Assembly (NCBI GenBank): GCA_029204225.1
Contig: CM055095.1
Location: forward strand, 43,801,184-43,865,183
Direction of reading: 5' to 3'
Length of the DNA stretch: 64,000 nt
DNA from: Diphasiastrum complanatum
Taxonomy: Eukaryota > Streptophyta > Lycopodiopsida > Lycopodiales > Lycopodiaceae
Shown piece by piece: positions 53,535-62,932 of the stretch (its first letter is position 1; every line of letters starts with the position of its first letter). The notes beneath the pieces are model-generated. The model ran no database searches. It saw only the letters and a list, made by a program, of their open reading frames with translations, and was not told the DNA's origin. Both the position numbers and the translations under genes were made by a program.

Positions 53535-53915
53535 CATGTGGGGGAGCAATACATGGGGCAGGTACAGTAGCACATGGGCACTGTGGAGGAGCAGACCATG
53601 GACCCAATCGAAGTGCAACATGTGGGGGAGCAATACATCCAGACAGGTACACCGTCACATGGGCACTGTGGAGGAGCAAACCATGGACCCAATCGGAGTG
53701 CAGCATGTGGGGGATCAGCACATGCGGCAGGTACAGTAGCACATGGGCACTGTGGAGGAGCAGACCATGGACCCAATCGGAGTGCAGCATGTGGGGGAGC
53801 AATACATCCGAACAGGTACACCGTCACATGGGCACTGTGGAGGAGCAGACCATGGACCCAATTGCAGTGCAGCATGTGGGGGATCAGCACATGGGGCAGG
53901 TACAGTAGCACATGG
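53535..53915. repeat. hAT-C subterminal tandem repeat, unit about 85 bp, about five units
   Basis: Units carry CACATGGGCACTGTGGAGGA, GCAGACCATGGACCCAATC, GGAGTGCAGCATGTGGGGG and GGTACAGTAG or GGTACACCGT. The hAT-D arm at 59535-59770 has about three units. Confidence 0.85.
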
Positions 53916-54170
53916 GATCATCAACAAAAGCAAATTGGGAAACAGGCTGTGGGGTTAAATAGGCACTCACGAGACAGTGAGAGAGCCAGTGAGAGGGGGT
54001 GAGAGGCATTGTGAGAAGCTGTGAGGGAGAGCCAGTGGGAGGCTGTGAGAGAGAGGCATTGTGAGAGGCTGTGTGACAGACCGAGTGAGAGGCTGTGAGA
54101 GAGCCAGTGAGAGCCATTGAGACGCTGTGAGAGGCTGTGAGGGTCATTTCGAGCAACAGGGTGTCGCGAG

Positions 54171-54496
54171 ATGGCGGAGGGCAAAGCCAGGAGGAAGCTC
54201 GAGGAAGATGTTCGAAGGCACAACGAAAGGCATCGAAAGCAAGAGGCAGACATTGCAGAGATGCTGCGAGAGACTCGACAGAGACACCGAGAGCTGCAGA
54301 TCCCCGCCCCCGCTCTCGAGATGGATTTGGATGAGCAGATCGGAATGAACTTCACACGACGGCAGCTCATCATGGTCAGGGAAAGGGCTGCCCGCTGTCG
54401 GGCTGACCAGGAGGCAGCACGGGCTAACTGGAGGCAGAGCGAGAGCGTCAGAACAATGCACCTGATGAGGGCGAGGAGTCAATGGAGGATCCATAG
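54171..54496 (+). pseudogene. Small second gene, hAT-C copy
   Basis: MAEGKARRKLEEDVRRHNER from ATG 54171, then HRKQEADIAEMLRETRQRH and the core LDEQIGMNFTRRQLIMVRER. One G is missing at about 54430 compared with hAT-D (AACTGGAGG against AACTGGGAGG), shifting the frame before the acidic end. In the original frame the stop is TAG 54494-54496. Confidence 0.72.
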
Positions 54497-54989
54497 GAAT
54501 GTTTAGCATAGACGGGGTCTAGCCATATGTGGCTAACTGTTGTTATGTAACGTTCATCAGTAGATGAGGCAGTATTTAGTGTCTAGCATGGTGTAAAGAA
54601 CAGCCCCAGCCGTATGCGGCGGGAATAGGTATTGTAATTTTGATACATCTGATGAATTAATGTACGATGTGTTTTTTGTGCAATGTGTGCCTTGTGTATT
54701 GCAATCTGATGTATGAGATTATGAAATGCTATCAGGGGGGTTGTATTTCTGTGTTCTGCATATGCTCTCAAACTCTGTACTGAAAACTAATTGAAAACAC
54801 GCACACACCATTTGAAGTAAAACTGCAAGTAGAACATCACAATTACAAATTGACAAATACACATTGTGCAGTGAATAGAATACGTCCAACACTAAATATA
54901 ATATGAAAAATGGTCTGAATACAGTGTTCGACCATCTGGCCGCCAAACATGGAACATGATATCAAACTGCTAAAAATAAAATGACGGAG

Positions 54990-55799
54990 CTACAATCAAT
55001 GCTCTGCCTCAAACTCAGATGAATGCTCCGGAGACAACTCAGGGCCCCGAACTGACTCTCGCAACTGATATCTATGTCAGTCTAGTACTGGCATGGGCTG
55101 TGTATCCGAGGGGGAAGACTCGTCATCCTCATCCTCCCAATTTGCCTCCGCATCAGCCCCCAAGCAGGCTAAACCAACAACACCTGCTGCAGCTGGCTGT
55201 AATACTGCACCTCTACCAGCAACTAGAGCCCTGCGAGGTCGTCCTCTCTTCCCTGGCAGTTTCTGTGCCCTGCCTTTCTTGTTCGGTGCACCCTTGGGCC
55301 TTCCTGGCCTCTTGTGGACGAGGGGAGCCGTCAATGCCTCATCACCCCCATGCAAATCACCTGGCTGACTAGGCTAGGCCCAAGCTGCGGCCGGCTGGGA
55401 TAGCGTAGCTAAAGATGGGTGTCCCTGTGCAGTTGATAGTGGAGGATAGGTCCGAGGAGTGTGTGCCCGTGGGCCTGCTGCTGGTGGAGGAACTGGATGT
55501 GGAGGGGCCATCCCTGCAGGAGGCAAGTACAGCGGCGATAAGTACTGAAAGGGGCGCTGTGGTGGACGGTACTGGTACATCCTGGGTGCTGCCAAAGGAG
55601 GAGGATGTGCTGTGGGTGCTGCCAAAGGAGGAGCCGGTGCCGTGGGTGCTGCCAATGGAGGAGGATGTGCTGTGGGTGCTACCACTGGAGGAGCGTCTGT
55701 AGATGTGGGTGCTGCAAGAGAAGATCTGGGCACAGATGGTGGCCTGCCATGGAGACCTGCTGCTGCAAAAGTGGATGGCGATGAAGGGGCTGCAGGCCT
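54990..55799 (-). pseudogene. hAT-C transposase tail
   Basis: The Pro/Ala-rich segment (55799-55374) and AT-hook segment (HKRPGRPKGAPNKKG, GKRGRPRRAL; 55355-55077), then the acidic end in broken frame. Stops at about 55377 (AWA*PSQ) and 55079 (VLD*) interrupt it. Confidence 0.72.
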
Positions 55800-55804
55800 G
55801 GGGA

Positions 55805-58440
55805 GCACTTTTCTTCCACGGTCAGGGGAGACCAGTTTTGGAGGGATGCACAGACATTGTCAGGACTGCTTCGACCACTTTACATTGTGCTCCGCATGGC
55901 TGACAGCGAGGGGTCGACACTTGGACTGGTATATGAGCTCATGGACCGGCTTGGCCAGTTCCTGCAGCTGCCCATCTTGCAGCCAGAGAGGTAAGCGGTA
56001 TAGTAATGTAATTGGCCTTTATCTTTTTAGTAATTGCTAGTTTGTTTTTTTGTCAATGTTAAGTCTTTTCGTAATGCCCTACACCACATGCCTCTCACCT
56101 GCAGGATGACAGTGCTGAAGTTCATCTGGGAGACACGGTGGAACTACTTCCACAGGAGCATCCACAGCGTTGCACACATGTTGCATCCCCTCTTCCTCTC
56201 TCCGACACAGATCGCAGACAGGGAGCTCGAGGCCGATTGGCTTCAGTACATTCACAGGGTGCGTCCACACATAGGTTTGGATCCTATCAGGCTCATGGAG
56301 GAGCTCGCTACATTTCGTTTCGGCATGGGCACTTTTGGCCACCCGGCTGCTCAGGATCCAGAGAGGAGGCAGCTACCCATTACCTGGTGGACCATGTTCG
56401 GTAGCACATACCCATCTATACAACGTCTTGCACTGCGTGTCCTTTCTGAGGTATGCATCTCATTTTATCCTCCATTGTTGTGTTTCGTTGAAGACAATGT
56501 GCTGAAGTATTTCAATGCACGCACCACAGGACCGTGCTGCCTCCGTGTGTGAGCGTAATTGGAGCACATGGGCACTCATTCACACGAGGAGAAGAAACCG
56601 GTTGTCAGTGAGTCAGTTGGAGCGGTCGGTGTTCTGTAGCACCAACGCACGTCTCGCCAGGAGACTTCCGACCATTACGAGCGCATTGCAGGTGATAAGC
56701 TAACCTTTCATAGCATGTTGGTTGACTCCTAGTATGTTGGTTTCATTTCTTGATAGAGTTGTTTCTCTGACATGCCAATTTTAAACCTTGCAGACGAAGA
56801 TATCTGATTTGGAGCGCCGGGTTGACTTGCCTACGGACAGCACCCATCCCATGCCTGCAGATGACTTGGGCACACAGTTGATGGCAGAGAGAGAGAGGGA
56901 GCTTGCCGAGATGAGAGAGAGAGAGAGCTTGGGCTTGAGCAAAGAGAGCCTCCATTGTACGAGGCAGATGATCCAGTGTCAGAGGATGATCAGGATGAGG
57001 ATGAGCCCATTCGGGTTGTGTTCGCCAGATCAGAGCGGGATGAGGCATATGATACAGGTGTTGGGCACACGCCTAGAGCAGGGGTCACAGGTGCATCACG
57101 TGGTAGAGGTGGGACACATGCCACAGATTATACCGGGAGACGGGCAGGGCACACAGGGGGTGCCAGTGGCATACCTTCTTATGTTGATATGATGAAGGAG
57201 GCTCTTGATAGGGGGCAGAGTGATTTGGGTTTACCTTCCGCAGCTGCTTGGATGCGTGCATCACTGAGCCATAGGCATTTCTATGACAGCACACCAGAGG
57301 AGTCACCAGATGACTTTGATTGTACCGATTGGGAGGCCATGCCGGGTCCGCACGGTGCACAGGATGAGGCACGGGATGTTCCAGAGGATGGTGCTCATGA
57401 TGAGTCCCAGAGCCCAGAGCATTTGTATTCGGATGCCCAGCTGGACGACTTGATTGCAGACTTGGATTCAGAGGCCCAGCAGATGCCGAGCGTCAGGGCA
57501 CCCCCATCCTCTCTAGCCAGCATGCCCTACACAGAGTCTCAGCCAGAACAGCTACACGAGGTGCCTGCAGTTCCTCCAGTTCCTCAGAGGTTGTATGTGC
57601 GCCGCACAGCACCTCCAGTGCCACCGATACCGTTGAGGCCTGCAGCCCCTTCATCGCCATCCACTTTTGCAGCAGCAGGTCTCCATGGCAGGCCACCATC
57701 TGTGCCCAGATCTTCTCTTGCAACACCCAAATCTACAGACGCTGCTCCAGTGGCAACACCCACAGCACATCCTCCTCCATTGGCAGCACCCACGGCACCG
57801 GCTCCTCCTTTGGCAACACCCACAGCACATCCTCCCCCTTTGGCAGCACCCAGGATGTACCAGTACCGTCCACCACAGCGTCCCTTTCAGTACTTATCGT
57901 CGTTGTACTTGCCTCCTACAGGGACGGCCCCTCCACATCTAGTTCCTCCACCAGCAGCAAGCCCACGGGCACACACTCCTCGGACCTATCCTCCACTATC
58001 AGCTGCACATGGACACCCATCTTTAGCTACTCTATCCCAGCCGGCCGCAGCTTGGGCTCAGCCTAGTCAGCGCAGGTAATCTGCATGGGGGTGATGAGGC
58101 ATTGACGGCTCCCCTCGTCCGCAAGAGGCCAGGAAGGCCCAAGGGTGCACCAAACAAGAAAGGCAGGGCACAGAAACTGCCAGGGAAGAGAGGACGACCT
58201 CGCAGGGCTCCAGTTGCTGGTAGAGGTGCAGTATTACAGCCAGCTGCAGCAGGTGTTGTTGGTTTAGCCTGCTTGGGTGCTGATGCGGAGGCAGATTGGG
58301 AGGATGAGGATGACGACTCTTCCCCCTCGGATACACAGCCCATGCCAGTACCAGACAGACATAGATATCAGTTGCGAGAGTCAGTTCGGGGCCCTGAGTT
58401 GTCTCCGGAGCATTCATCTGAGTTTGAGGCAGAGCATTGA
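55805..58440 (+). pseudogene. hAT-D transposase, C-terminal exons
   Basis: Exons by eye: to 55990 (GDQFWRDAQTLSGLL-type sequence), 56105-56450 (FIWETRWNYFHRSIHSVAHM, LPITWWTMFGSTYPSIQRLA), 56530-56691 (SVCERNWSTWALIHTRRRNR, the dimerisation domain) and 56794-58440. GT-AG sites flank each, which shows the family's gene is spliced. The last exon carries an acidic linker, the Pro/Ala-rich repeat (PTAHPPPLAAPTAPAPP, YQYRPPQRPFQYL), then, after a one-base insertion near 58068, AT-hook motifs KRPGRPKGAPNKKG and GKRGRPRRAP and the acidic end SSEFEAEH. Without the catalytic part it cannot be active. Confidence 0.8.
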
Positions 58441-58937
58441 TTGTAGCTCCGTCATTTTATTTTTAGCCGTTTGATATCATGTTCCATGTTTGGCGACCAG
58501 ATGGTCGAACACTGTGTTCAGACCATTTTTCATATTATATTTAGTGTTGGACGTATTCTATTCACTGCACAATGTGTATTTGTCAATTTGTAATTGTGAT
58601 GTTCTACTTGCAGTTTTACTTCAAATGGTGTGTGCGTGTTTTCAATTAGTTTTCAGTACAGAGTTTGAGAGCATATGCAGAACACAAATACAATCCCCCT
58701 GATAGCATTTCATAATCACATACATCAGATTGCAATACACAAGGCACGCATTGCACAAAAAACACACCGTACATTAATTCATCAGATGTATCAAAATTAC
58801 AATACCTATTCCCGCCGCATACGGCTGGGGCTGTTCTTTACACCATGCTAGACACTAAATACTGCCTCATCTACTGATGAACATTAAATAGCAACAGTCA
58901 GCCACATACGGCTAGACCCCATCTATGCTAAACATTC

Positions 58938-59282
58938 CTATGGATCCTCCACTGACTCCTCGCCCTCATCAGGTGCATTGTTCTGACGCTCTCGCTCTGC
59001 CTCCCAGTTAGCTCGTGTTGCCTCCTGGTCAGCCCGACGGCGGGCAGCCCTTTCCCTGACCATGATGAGCTGCCGTCGTGTGAAGTTCATTCCGATCTGC
59101 TTATCCAAATCCAGCTCGACAACGGGGGTGGGGGCCACAGCGGGGGCGGGGATCTGCAGCTCTGGGTGTCTCTGCCGAGTCTCTCGCAGCATCTCTGCAA
59201 TGTCTGCCTCTTGCTTCCGATGCCTTTTGTTGTGCCTTCGGACATCTTCCTCGAGCTTCCTCCTGGCTTCGCCCTTCGCCAT
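58938..59282 (-). CDS. Small second gene, hAT-D copy, open, 114 aa
   Basis: MAKGEARRKLEEDVRRHNKR from the ATG at 59282, followed by HRKQEADIAEMLRETRQRH, a Pro/Ala/Val linker, DKQIGMNFTRRQLIMVRER, an Arg/Ala/Glu-rich helix and the end DEGEESVEDP. The frame is fully open. It differs from the hAT-A protein by scattered, mostly conservative changes, while the sequence after the stop is much less similar. Convergent with the transposase gene, about 500 bp between the two stops. Confidence 0.75.
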   Translation of the reverse strand: MAKGEARRKLEEDVRRHNKRHRKQEADIAEMLRETRQRHPELQIPAPAVAPTPVVELDLDKQIGMNFTRRQLIMVRERAARRRADQEATRANWEAERERQNNAPDEGEESVEDP

Positions 59283-59294
59283 CTCACGACACCC

Positions 59295-59490
59295 TGTTGC
59301 TCGAAATGACCCTCACAGCCTCTCACAGCCTCTCAATGGCTCTCACTAGCTCTCTCACAGCCTCTCACTCGGTCTGTCACACAGCCTCTCACAATGCCTC
59401 TCTCACAGCCTCCCACTGGCTCTCCCTCACAACTTCTCACAATGCCTCTCACCCCCTCTCACTGGCTCTCTCACTGTCTCGTGAGTGCCT
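59295..59490 (-). repeat. Degenerate CTCTCAC repeat upstream of the hAT-D small gene
   Basis: A run of CCTCTCACAG, CTCTCACTGG and similar 9-11-bp words, the reverse complement of 53970-54150. It occupies the position of the small gene's 5' leader. Confidence 0.65.
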
Positions 59491-60387
59491 ATTTAACCCC
59501 ATAGCCTGTTTCCCAATTTGCTTTTGTTGATGATCCCATGTGCTACTGTACCTGCCCCATGTGCTGATCCCCCACATGCTGCACTGCGATTGGGTCCATG
59601 GTCTGCTCCTCCACAGTGCCCATGTGACGGTGTACCTGTCCGGATGTATTGCTCCCCCACATGCTGCACTCCTATTGGGTCCATGGTCTGCTCCTCCACA
59701 GTGCCCATGTGCTACTGTACCTGCCCCATGTATTGCTCCCCCACATGCCGCACTCCGATTGGGTCCGCTCTCCCACAGTGCCCCCAGTACAGTCCCCCTG
59801 TACAGTCACATCTTAGTTTTTACCTAGTTTTAGCCTGTTGAAAGGGTTTTTTTTTTTTTTTTGAATAATAAAAAATATTATTTTTGTGGTGCCGCCCTGG
59901 TACCGCTGGTCTGAGGGCGGCGCCATAACCGCGCTATCTTGTAAACTCCACACAGTGGAGGTATAAACGATCCTCTCTGGATCATAACCAAAAAAAGAGA
60001 GAAAAATTGATGAGAATTTTACAAAGATCTGTAAGAAACAGAGAGAGACGTAGCGAATAGAGTAAGAAAGCAAAAATACCATAGCTGTGCATGAAAGTTT
60101 GCCAACGAGCAGAACACAGCGAAAGAGCAGAGAGTCAATCCGCCAACGAGCGAGACACTGACGATCTTGCTCTAAAACCAAACTGACAATATAGTCGCTC
60201 TATTTCGTGTATTTCTTGGCCTTGTGTTGTGTCTCTTGATTGCTAGAATAAAATATGTTCTATGATGCGTAGTTGAGTGTCTGGGATCCCGTAAGAGCTT
60301 CCGCACGAAAAGAAAATTCAAAGACAGAAAATTGTTCGCGAATCAGAAGAGAGAGGATGAACACGAAACGGAAAAGCTTCTGCGACA

Positions 60388-60400
60388 TGGTATCAAAGCC
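60388..60400 (+). other. copia-4 primer-binding site
   Basis: TGGTATCAAAGCC follows the LTR end CTGCGACA; an initiator Met-tRNA match with one change. Confidence 0.8.
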
Positions 60401-60452
60401 TACAGGTTATCACTACTAATATCCCAGCGGTGATTCTTCCAGACAACACAAT

Positions 60453-61313
60453 ATGGCTACGACAATCCAAACCAGAGTAGCAATCAGTCTTGATGGTGCA
60501 AATTACAGAATCTGGAAATTCAAAATCAAAACACTCCTGGAGGGCGAAGGCATCTGATCGGTGACCGAGCTCTCAGAGGTGCAGCCTCCAGAGGGAGACC
60601 CGAGGAGAGCTGAATGGATCAGAAAGGATGAGCGCGCAATGGCGATCATCGTTTCGTCCATAAATGAAGATCTACTCATGCAGATTGAAGACTGCGAAAG
60701 CAGCCATGCAGTGTGGGAAAGATTAAACCAGAAGTATGAAGTGAGGACTGCAGCTTCAGTCATGCACCTTCACAATCAGCTGCAATCCATATGGTGGGAT
60801 GGCAACCAGTTAGATCAGCACGTTGAGAAGATCAGAACGATCTTCGCTCAACTCGCTACATCAGGACAGGAGCACCAGGTCCTAGTACCACAACAGCTCA
60901 TGTACTTCATGAAATCTCTACCGACGTGCTATCGGCCGGTGAGAATGCTCATACTGAGTCTACCAGACATGACATTTGACAAAGCAGTCAGTCTTGTCGC
61001 TGATGAGAGACTGACAAGAGACGAAGGAGAGGGAAGCAGTGATCAAGAGAAGGCTCTCTTCACGAAAGGAAAGAAGAAGAACAAAAACAAGCCAAGATTC
61101 GAGAAGACGAAGTCCTCAAATCAACAATCTTCTTCCTGCGATCACTGCCACAAACCAGGCCATACGGCCAACAAATGCTGGTTCAATCCAGCAATACCTT
61201 GCATGCACTGCAAGAAGAAAGGGCATTCTGCATATGACTGCAGATTCAACCCAAAAAGGAAAAACAAAGCTGAAAAGGCAAACGTTGCAGAGTCATTATG
61301 TCATACTAATTAG
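60453..61313 (+). pseudogene. copia-4 gag with two zinc knuckles
   Basis: Start at ATG 60453 (MATTIQTRVAISLDGANYRI), with the copia N-terminal block DGANYRIWKFKIK. A TGA at about 60555 (GEGI*SVTEL) is the only stop; 250 open codons follow: SSHAVWERLNQKYEVRTAAS, MHLHNQLQSIWWDGNQLDQH, VPQQLMYFMKSLPTCYR. Near the end are CDHCHKPGHTANKC and CMHCKKKGHSAYDC, both CX2CX4HX4C. Two knuckles are less common than one in plant copia Gag. It ends with a normal stop at 61313, and no protease follows. Confidence 0.85.
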
Positions 61314-61316
61314 CGT

Positions 61317-62402
61317 TCCGGAACGAGATCTAGAACACATTCCGAGATTAGGGTTAGGGTTTTTTAAAAGCAAAAAAAAAAACATTTTGCTTTTTTTAAT
61401 CTCCTTAAATTTTTTTTCTTCTCCTTCAAATTTTTTTAGTGGAACTATCAAAAAAATTTAGCCAAACTACAATAAGAGTAGACCAAGGTTTTATGCGGAC
61501 CTGCTTTGTTCAAAATATTGACCTAAAATCTGCATAATAGGAGTAGCCTGCTATAGAGGCCTTGCTAGAATACACCTTGTTGGAGTACTTGTACCAAAAC
61601 TGAGACAGATTTACAATTATTGCTAAAATAGTCCGTTTCAAGAAGAAAGACTATGACAGTGTATCTTTCAATTTGTGACATTTGGTGACATATTCTCAAT
61701 TGAGCATAGAAGATTTGGAGAATGTTCCCAACAAAATGCCTCTTTGTTGCAGCTATCTATGTGAGCAAGCTACTACAGACATGTTAGCCTCCTCTTGAGA
61801 GTTGTTCTTGAATCCGCTGGCAATCTCTCTTTTCTGGTAATCTGTACCTGCTTGGACATAAATCCTTTTGATACTTAAATCATCAAAGAACCATGAAGTC
61901 CATCACTTTAAATAGCAGAAGCGTTGGACAATAGGAGTGTCCACTTATCATATATCTTCTATATTTAATGAGGAGACTTTGGAGCCAGGGACAGGGTGAC
62001 GTTAACCTCATGAACTCTTGGACGCATCTTCAAGACAACAAGATAACAAGTTCTTATGAATGCTAAAGTTTCTATACCTAGTCTCACAAACTCAAAAGAG
62101 TGTACAAAATTTGGAACTTTTGAAATTTTTTTCCTTAATGCGTACCAAGTCTAGTACTCATTCTATCGCTCAACACCCAATTAATCTTGAATGTAATCAA
62201 AGTTATAATAAATACTTGAAAAAGTCTGTATTGGAATCTCACTTGAGCTACTTGCAAAACTCTCATTTGAGCAAAACAAAAAAGATACTTCTAAGCCTTG
62301 AAAGAGTAAGACTTATGAACCCTAAAAGACATGCAATTGTACATACATGTAAGCTTAGCTTAGCTTAAACTCAGTACATCTTCAGATCACGTGATAACTC
62401 AC
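61317..62402. other. CYP59 intron sequence without recognised elements
   Basis: AT-rich sequence with an AGGGTTAGGGTTTTT run at 61351 and A/T homopolymers. No coding sequence or repeat end is recognised. It is likely part of the original intron, near the donor site. Confidence 0.5.
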
Positions 62403-62932
62403 CTCCTTTGGCAGCTTCAACTCTGGGGAACTCTCTGGAATAAGTTCTACCAGCTGGGGAGGATCCTCAAATGGATCATCAAGTATGTAGGTGTGTTTTA
62501 CTCTGCAAATGTTTAAGTTCGTTATGTAACTTGAATATGAATATCTTGAGCCAAACTGCTCACGAGGACACCAAAGATGATTGAAAATAATCTTTTGAAG
62601 CTTTCAAAACCTAGGCCAAAAAGGCATTTGAAAGACACATCAACAAGGCTCGTACAAGCTAATCGATCATTGAGGCGACAAGAAATACCAACCTGATATT
62701 TTTAAAAGGACGACCTTTCTCATCGACATAGGCTTCATTGATCCGCATAATCGTATCAATTCCCTCGGCAATCTCTCCAAAAATCTAGGTCATAAACTTG
62801 AAGTGCTGGGTAATACTGACAAATAAAGAATGTGGCATAGTAATGAAAGAACACGCAAGACAGGTCCCCTCTGATACTCACCGTATGCTTGCCATCCAGA
62901 TAATCAATGCCAGGTCTAGCTGTAATGTAGAA
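62403..62932 (-). CDS. CYP59: CYP59-type cyclophilin with RRM: three exons of the cyclophilin domain
   Basis: Exons in gene order: 62932-62882 (51 bp; [17 protein letters not shown]), 62784-62693 (92 bp; [30 protein letters not shown]) and 62502-62403 (100 bp; [33 protein letters not shown]). Introns are GT-AG, 97 and 190 bp; phases 0 and 2 join exactly, with a split codon AG|A. FYIT...LDGKHTVFG-type sequence is the end of the cyclophilin (peptidyl-prolyl isomerase) fold, here with IFG. The [10 protein letters not shown] linker is characteristic of the CYP59/PPIL4 family. Earlier exons, with most of the cyclophilin domain, lie to the right of the window or were not recognised. The gene continues to the exons at 29015-28172 after the 33.4 kb intron. 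Confidence 0.94.

Larger units (their letters stand above)
53293..55799 (-). mobile_element. hAT-C: 3' part, left arm of the inverted repeat
   Basis: Outer end CATAGTGGCACGTGGTACCGCC at 53293, next to ATATATAT. Contents: subterminal repeats, the small gene on the plus strand (54171), and the transposase tail on the minus strand. It stops at the inner edge of the inverted repeat, without catalytic or BED domains. Confidence 0.82.
53293..59932. repeat. Long inverted repeat made of hAT-C and hAT-D
   Basis: Arms 53293-55799 and about 57636-59932 are reverse complements through the element end, subterminal repeats, small gene, intergenic part and transposase tail. The spacer 55800-57635 holds further transposase exons of hAT-D. 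Matching points: 53459 (AAAACTAAGATGTTACTG) against 59800-59820, and the inner edges GGGGCTGCAGGCCT (55786-55799) against AGGCCTGCAGCCCC (about 57636). The left arm is longer because it has more subterminal repeat units and an intact outer end. Confidence 0.88.
55800..59932 (+). mobile_element. hAT-D: transposase C-terminal half and small gene
   Basis: A plus-strand copy that starts inside the transposase coding sequence at the inner edge of the inverted repeat, and runs to a GGTACC-rich end cut at about 59932 (CCATAACCGCG) by copia-4 LTR sequence. The BED finger and most of the catalytic domain are absent. Confidence 0.82.
59935..61313 (+). mobile_element. copia-4: LTR end and gag fragment
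   Basis: Sequence from about 59935 to 60387 ends CTGCGACA just before a primer-binding site and is taken as the 3' part of a 5' LTR. It is followed by a short leader and gag to 61313. Nothing of protease or pol follows. The left edge cuts the end of hAT-D. Confidence 0.75.
29016..62402 (-). other. CYP59 giant intron, 33.4 kb
   Basis: Runs from the donor after CCAAAGGAG (GTGAG, 62402 downward) to the acceptor before GGTGAAGAAG (TATAG, 29016). The exons on either side meet in phase 0 and give a continuous protein typical of plant CYP59 ([13 protein letters not shown]). The intron holds hAT-A to hAT-D, gypsy-3, copia-3 and copia-4 fragments, MITEs and host-gene fragments. No CYP59 exon was found inside, and none is expected from the protein. 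Confidence 0.88.

Noticed and set aside
61345-61365. TTAGGGTTAGGG run resembling telomere repeat
   Set aside because: Only about two units inside an intron; too short for an interstitial telomere array.
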